A stretch of 10,592 nt of DNA, from positions 1 to 10,592 of the forward strand of contig JAAENB010001262.1 of NCBI GenBank assembly GCA_024224995.1, written 5' to 3'. The stretch is from a bacterium. GTDB lineage: Bacteria; Spirochaetota; UBA4802; UBA5550. Shown here piece by piece: positions 7,709 through 10,592 of this stretch. How positions within the stretch are numbered: position 1 is the stretch's first letter; the number at the start of each line of letters is the position of its first letter. Below the pieces are notes generated by a model. It had not been told where the DNA came from, searched no databases, and was given only the letters and a program-made list of their open reading frames with translations. The position numbers and the translations under genes were made by a program.

Positions 7709-7789
7709 ATATAACACTTTTTTTACTCGAAATCTATCGAATTTATAAATCAGAATATAAAATTAGAGAGTCAAAGGGAAATATCGTCC

Positions 7790-7818
7790 TTGACAAAAGC
7801 TTAAAAATCATTATTAAT
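7790..7818 (+). promoter_or_regulatory. Candidate sigma-70-type promoter for the SH3 gene
   Basis: A consensus -35 TTGACA (7790-7795) is followed by ATTAAT (7813-7818, 17-bp spacing) or TATTAA (7812-7817, 16-bp spacing). This would start transcription about 25 nt before the SH3 protein's start codon. The -35 is perfect and the -10 is imperfect. Confidence 0.55.
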
Positions 7819-7850
7819 ATAGATACTGTATTAGAAAAAGGAGCTGTTCA

Positions 7851-8576
7851 ATGAATATAAAAATGATAATAAAAACAATAGTAGTAATACTCTTTATCGT
7901 ATTGATGCAGCAGTTTGTTACTGCCGGGAAAGGCCCGGAAGTTTATTATAAAAAGGGGCAAGCGCTCTATGTATACGCTCTTACGGGGTTGAACCTGCGG
8001 AAGAAACCTGAATCTTCGGGTAAGAAAATTGCTACTATTCCCTATGGGAAAAAGGTCAGGGTATTGACCCTTACTAAAAAGATCCTTACGGCGGGAAATA
8101 TAAAGGGCTATTGGATAGAGGTGAGCTATAAAGGCAAAAAGGGCTATATCTTTGACGGTTTTTTATCATCCCTGCCTGCCCCAAAATTAAATGATGCTGC
8201 TACAGTTAAAAAGTATGCCAAAAAACACGGTGTTGCCATAAGCGAGGAGAGCGCTGAGATCTTTTCCGAGCAGGTTTTAAAAGTCAAGAATATCCGCTTA
8301 AGCGAGGGTTTTTTGATTGGACGTGCTCTTGCCGTGTCTACGGATTGGTGGTTCAGCAACCGCGACAGGTTTCCCATAAAGAGCAAAACCTATAAGGAGA
8401 CGTATAAAACCAAAGACGGGCAAACCTTCAAGCTTGACGTTGAGATTACGGTACACCAAAAGGATGGGAAAATATCGGGGATCAATATTCTAAAAGATGC
8501 TGGTGGGTATAGACGAATATTGAGCCTGGAAAAGAAAAAAGACGGTGTACATATAACATTCTCTGTTGTTGATTAA
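7851..8576 (+). CDS. Exported SH3b-domain protein
   Basis: The protein has 241 residues. A signal peptide covers about 1-25 (KMIIK, a hydrophobic run, then TA before GKG). A bacterial SH3 (SH3_3-type) domain spans about 38-106, with the hallmark LNLRKKPESSGKKIATIPYG and a closing GYIFDGFLS. The remaining C-terminal half (about 115-241) is lysine-rich, ends in beta-like segments and resembles no domain I recognise. SH3b domains commonly bind cell-wall peptides, so a periplasmic or envelope role is inferred; no catalytic domain is visible. The start ATG 7851 has AAGGAG 7 nt upstream and a good promoter at 7790. The gene is alone, divergent from the glycyl radical enzyme and followed by a repeat. 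Confidence 0.85.
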   Translation: MNIKMIIKTIVVILFIVLMQQFVTAGKGPEVYYKKGQALYVYALTGLNLRKKPESSGKKIATIPYGKKVRVLTLTKKILTAGNIKGYWIEVSYKGKKGYIFDGFLSSLPAPKLNDAATVKKYAKKHGVAISEESAEIFSEQVLKVKNIRLSEGFLIGRALAVSTDWWFSNRDRFPIKSKTYKETYKTKDGQTFKLDVEITVHQKDGKISGINILKDAGGYRRILSLEKKKDGVHITFSVVD

Positions 8577-8590
8577 TATTTAAATCCGAA

Positions 8591-8745
8591 TGCGGGGGCT
8601 GGGCGCGTCCTGCGGACCGGGCTCCTCCGGGCTCCGCTCCGCTGCGGTCCCGACACCTTTTGATTTTCAAATACTGCCAAAAGGATTCCTATTCATTGAA
8701 AAAATCAAAAGGTGCCGGGACTAAACCCTGCACATCCCTCGCGCA
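8591..8745 (+). repeat. GC-rich intergenic repeat (module C) with long hairpin
   Basis: A GC-rich left half (GGGCGCG, then CGGGCT and GGCTCCGCTCCGCT) leads into a 21-position inverted repeat: 8647-8667 pairs with 8701-8721 with one mismatch, enclosing 33 nt. It closes with CACATCCCTCGCGC, whose CGCGC (8740-8744) can pair with GCGCG (8603-8607). The combination of CGGGCT, GCTCCGCT and a terminal CATCCCTCNCGC resembles a GC-rich dispersed repeat I recall from Bacteroidota and others; this is from memory and unverified. It begins 14 bp after the SH3 gene and may stop transcription, but no U-tract follows the stem. Confidence 0.65.
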
Positions 8746-8960
8746 AGATTTTTAAAAGTGCCTGCCCCTACAGGAGACGTGGTTCATTCTTGAGATGAAA
8801 CTTCTTTCCAGTACCAATGGTCATTCCCATTCAACATCACCATAAATACCGCCCCCGGGAATAGCGCAGGCCTCCCATACTGTTCCGTAGTGGGTACATT
8901 TTTTCATTTATTTCACTTCATAACAACTTTTTTGCGTAATACAGCAAGATGGTGCAAGAT
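8746..8960. other. Intergenic stretch with a possible antisense coding remnant
   Basis: No intact gene is seen. On the minus strand a frame stays open for about 40 codons and ends with TGA at 8786-8784. It reads YGRPALFPGAVF followed by HWYWKEVSSQE, which has a protein-like composition but no start codon that would give a full domain. It may be the 3' end of a decayed gene or part of a longer repeat continuing from module C. The length alone is not beyond chance. Confidence 0.25.
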
Positions 8961-8970
8961 TATTTTGTTA

Positions 8971-8979
8971 TGCTATAAT
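8971..8979 (+). promoter_or_regulatory. Extended -10 promoter of the membrane protein/thioesterase pair
   Basis: TGCTATAAT is a perfect TGn extended -10 element, with a consensus TATAAT at 8974-8979. The -35 region (GGTGCA at 8951-8956, 17-bp spacing) is poor, which is usual for extended -10 promoters. Transcription would begin near 8986, about 20 nt before the start codon. Confidence 0.6.
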
Positions 8980-9005
8980 TGTAAATAAATTTAATGGAGC
9001 GTACA

Positions 9006-9422
9006 ATGAATTCACAAAAATCGCAGAAGAAAAGAATGGTTTTAATAAAAATGGCGTACTGGTTTGGAATTTGTGCCGATGCCCTCTGGGCTGTGGCATT
9101 ATTCAGCCCCCAGGTTTTTGGTCTCATTACGGGTAATCCGGACTTTAGTCCTAATCAGCAAATGATGCAGTTTATGTGGATTGGCGGTGTTGTGATATTG
9201 GGCTGGACAGTTCTGCTTATATGGGCAGTGAGAGAACCTGTTGAACGGAGGGGAGTGATTCTCATAACGGCCTTTCCTGTTGTTGCGGGCCTGTTTGTTG
9301 TCGCGCTTATTGGTTTTCTTAATGGAAATACGGGGAATGTATGGATTTTATTCAAAACCGCTATTCTGTTTATATCCATGGTTACAAGCTATATTCTTGC
9401 CGGTTCAAAGAGGCTGTCATGA
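9006..9422 (+). CDS. Small four-helix membrane protein of unknown function
   Basis: The protein has 138 residues. A lysine-rich N terminus is followed by four predicted membrane helices at about 12-34, 52-75, 83-105 and 113-132, with a short basic C terminus (GSKRLS). I recognise no catalytic motif or named family; the profile is that of a DUF-type small inner-membrane protein. The start is ATG 9006, because GGAG (8996-8999) sits 6 nt upstream. An ATG at 8994 would overlap that site and is less likely. The stop overlaps the thioesterase start by ATGA, so the two are probably translated together under the promoter at 8971. Confidence 0.75.
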   Translation: MNSQKSQKKRMVLIKMAYWFGICADALWAVALFSPQVFGLITGNPDFSPNQQMMQFMWIGGVVILGWTVLLIWAVREPVERRGVILITAFPVVAGLFVVALIGFLNGNTGNVWILFKTAILFISMVTSYILAGSKRLS

Positions 9423-9808
9423 ATACGGTATTTGAAAAACGTATACTAAACTTTCATCTTGATTCGTTCAAAATAGTTCACCACGCGCGCTACCTTGAAA
9501 TTCCGGAAGAGGCCAGGTGGTTCTACTGCTATGAAAATAATCTCATAGACGCGTTTCACAGCAGGGGAATATATCATGTTATTGTAAATATCAATATTGA
9601 TTACAGGTCCAGCGCGGCGTTTGGTGATGTTATTTCAGTGACGACAGGGCTTCACCAGGCTGCGGAAAAAAGTGTTTGTTTTAAGCAGACTATTTATAAT
9701 AACAAAGAGCTCTTGATTGATGCGGAAATTACTAATGTGTTTATGTATAGCTCAAATAATAAGGTTATACCAATTCAGGAAATGGCGGATTTTTGGGAAG
9801 ACCTGTAA
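9419..9808 (+). CDS. Hotdog-fold thioesterase, 4HBT (YbgC/FcbC-like) family
   Basis: The protein has 129 residues, the usual length for a single-hotdog acyl-CoA thioesterase. The N-terminal stretch NFHLDSFKIVHHARYLEIPE fits the 4HBT pattern, with D15 in the position of the catalytic Asp and VHHARYL as the start of the long helix. A beta-sheet region follows (VIVNINIDYRSSAAFGDVISVTT and later strands). The enzyme should hydrolyse acyl-CoA or a related thioester in the cytoplasm; the acyl group is not readable. The start is ATG 9419, which overlaps the previous stop (ATGA) and has AAAGAGG 5 nt upstream. A longer reading from 9341 would run through the membrane protein gene and is rejected. Pairing with a membrane protein may hint at lipid-linked work, but that is inference. 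Confidence 0.82.
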   Translation: MNTVFEKRILNFHLDSFKIVHHARYLEIPEEARWFYCYENNLIDAFHSRGIYHVIVNINIDYRSSAAFGDVISVTTGLHQAAEKSVCFKQTIYNNKELLIDAEITNVFMYSSNNKVIPIQEMADFWEDL

Positions 9809-9846
9809 GTTGCGGTTACCTGGGTATTTTATATCAGAAAAACTGC

Positions 9847-9875
9847 TTGACCATGTTAACGCGTATTGGTATTTT
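9847..9875 (+). promoter_or_regulatory. Candidate promoter of the DUF4259 gene
   Basis: TTGACC (9847-9852) and TATTTT (9870-9875) are separated by 17 bp, and the predicted start of transcription falls about 25 nt before the ATG. This suggests the DUF4259 gene is transcribed independently of the thioesterase pair, which ends 98 bp upstream. Confidence 0.45.
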
Positions 9876-9906
9876 TTCGCAAATCTAAAAAAAAGGATAC
9901 AATACA

Positions 9907-10323
9907 ATGGGAGCCTGGGATTACGGAATTTTCGATGACGATACGGCGTATGATTTTGTTGATGAAATCAAAGGGGACGCGAAAAACTTTTTTAAATCTT
10001 CATTTGAAAAAGCAATTAATGCAGATTACCTGGAGTATGATGACTGTCACGCGGTAACGGTTTCCGCTGCCTATATGGATAATCTTTTACATGGAACTAC
10101 GTATAGAACAGATAGCGCGGACGAGACCGATGAAAGCAACGTAAATATGTTTGGAGCATTGCATAAAGATTTGCAGGTTGATGATTTGAAAAAAATCGCA
10201 GCGGCTGCATTAGAAAAAGTTATGAGTGATAACTCCGAACTAAAAGAACTCTGGTCCGATAATGATGAACTGTTTCCGAAGTGGAAAAATAATCTTGAAT
10301 TATTAATAAAAAGACTTACATAA
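9907..10323 (+). CDS. DUF4259 domain protein
   Basis: This acidic cytoplasmic protein has 138 residues. The opening MGAWDYGIFDDDTAYDFVDE matches the characteristic N terminus of DUF4259 proteins (MGAW.xGxFdnDxAxD). The rest is mainly helical and rich in D, E and K, with no signal peptide or membrane segment. The family has no established biochemical role that I know of. Members often appear as lone genes, some near toxin, immunity or polymorphic loci, which is a weak hint only. The start has AGGA (9894-9897) 9 nt upstream. The gene is likely monocistronic and is followed by palindromic repeats. Confidence 0.82.
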   Translation: MGAWDYGIFDDDTAYDFVDEIKGDAKNFFKSSFEKAINADYLEYDDCHAVTVSAAYMDNLLHGTTYRTDSADETDESNVNMFGALHKDLQVDDLKKIAAAALEKVMSDNSELKELWSDNDELFPKWKNNLELLIKRLT

Positions 10324-10370
10324 AGACCGGAACCCTCGGAATATCTTGCGCCAGGGGTTTGGTTCTGAGA

Positions 10371-10568
10371 GACGTTGCAGTGCAACGCCTTTACTGGCTG
10401 GTTTCAGGTCAGGGCTATGGAGACTCTGAGGAGAGATGCGACTCCTGCGAGGGGATCGGTACGCGTAGGGGCACGGCGCGCCGTGCCCTCACGGTGTTTA
10501 TTTGGGGTTTACCCCTCTGTGCCGTTTTCGTGTAGGGGAGAGGCAGGCCTCTCCCCTACACAAAAACG
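10371..10568. repeat. Cluster of palindromic repeats at right edge
   Basis: Three separate palindromes sit in 200 bp. CGTTGCA-G-TGCAACG lies at 10373-10387. A perfect 20-bp palindrome lies at 10469-10488, centred on GGCGCGCC. A near-perfect 22-bp stem (10523-10544 with 10547-10568, one mismatch) has a 2-nt loop. No coding region is seen. The sequences GTAGGGGCACGG and GAGACGTTGCA resemble dispersed palindromic repeats I recall from several phyla (from memory, unchecked). The last stem could also fold in RNA as a strong hairpin but lacks a U-tract. Confidence 0.7.
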
Positions 10569-10592
10569 TCTCGGAAACCGGCCCTATTTAAA

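Noticed and set aside
9341..9418. Upstream ATG extension of the thioesterase
   Set aside because: It would run 80 bp inside the membrane protein gene; ATG 9419 has a good ribosome site, the ATGA overlap and the family's usual length.
10469..10568. Replication or integration origin at the right-edge palindromes
   Set aside because: No iterons, DnaA-box cluster, replication gene, integrase or tRNA lies nearby; dispersed repeats explain them better.

Overview
The window looks like chromosomal DNA from an anaerobic or facultative Gram-negative bacterium, most plausibly a spirochaete (Spirochaetota). The reasons are a 7TMR-DISM-like sensor kinase joined to an RsbU/SpoIIE-type phosphatase, an exported SH3b protein, and an oxygen-sensitive glycyl radical enzyme, in moderately AT-rich DNA. 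The phylum is inferred from gene content only; there is no rRNA or other marker gene.

Layout. Positions 1-346 carry no gene and are packed with palindromic repeats. A three-part signalling protein follows on + (464-3679: membrane sensor, histidine kinase, receiver, PP2C-type phosphatase). After it comes a LysE-family exporter on + (3851-4609), whose 3' end runs 125 bp into the convergent gene. That gene, on -, encodes a 990-residue glycyl radical enzyme with an N-terminal SCP2-like lipid-binding domain (7457-4485). Its leader is a second copy of the composite repeat found at the left end. A divergent + gene encodes a secreted SH3b protein (7851-8576), followed by a GC-rich repeat with a long hairpin. 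Then come a small four-helix membrane protein and a hotdog thioesterase, overlapping by 4 bp (9006-9808), and a DUF4259 protein (9907-10323). The right end (10371-10568) is another cluster of palindromes.

How the genes relate. Most are single units. Only the membrane protein and thioesterase are clearly coupled. The kinase probably controls a partner-switching (anti-sigma antagonist) pathway encoded elsewhere. The glycyl radical enzyme has no activating radical-SAM enzyme in the window.

The most notable points are: (1) two copies of a structured ~160-bp element whose 28-bp stems differ at 9 positions, every change compensated on the other arm, while the 32-nt loop and flanks are conserved; (2) circular permutation of this element with a second hairpin module; (3) the SCP2-glycyl radical enzyme fusion; (4) an exporter tail translated from the antisense of the glycyl-radical loop. 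No complete new defence or mobile system is visible.
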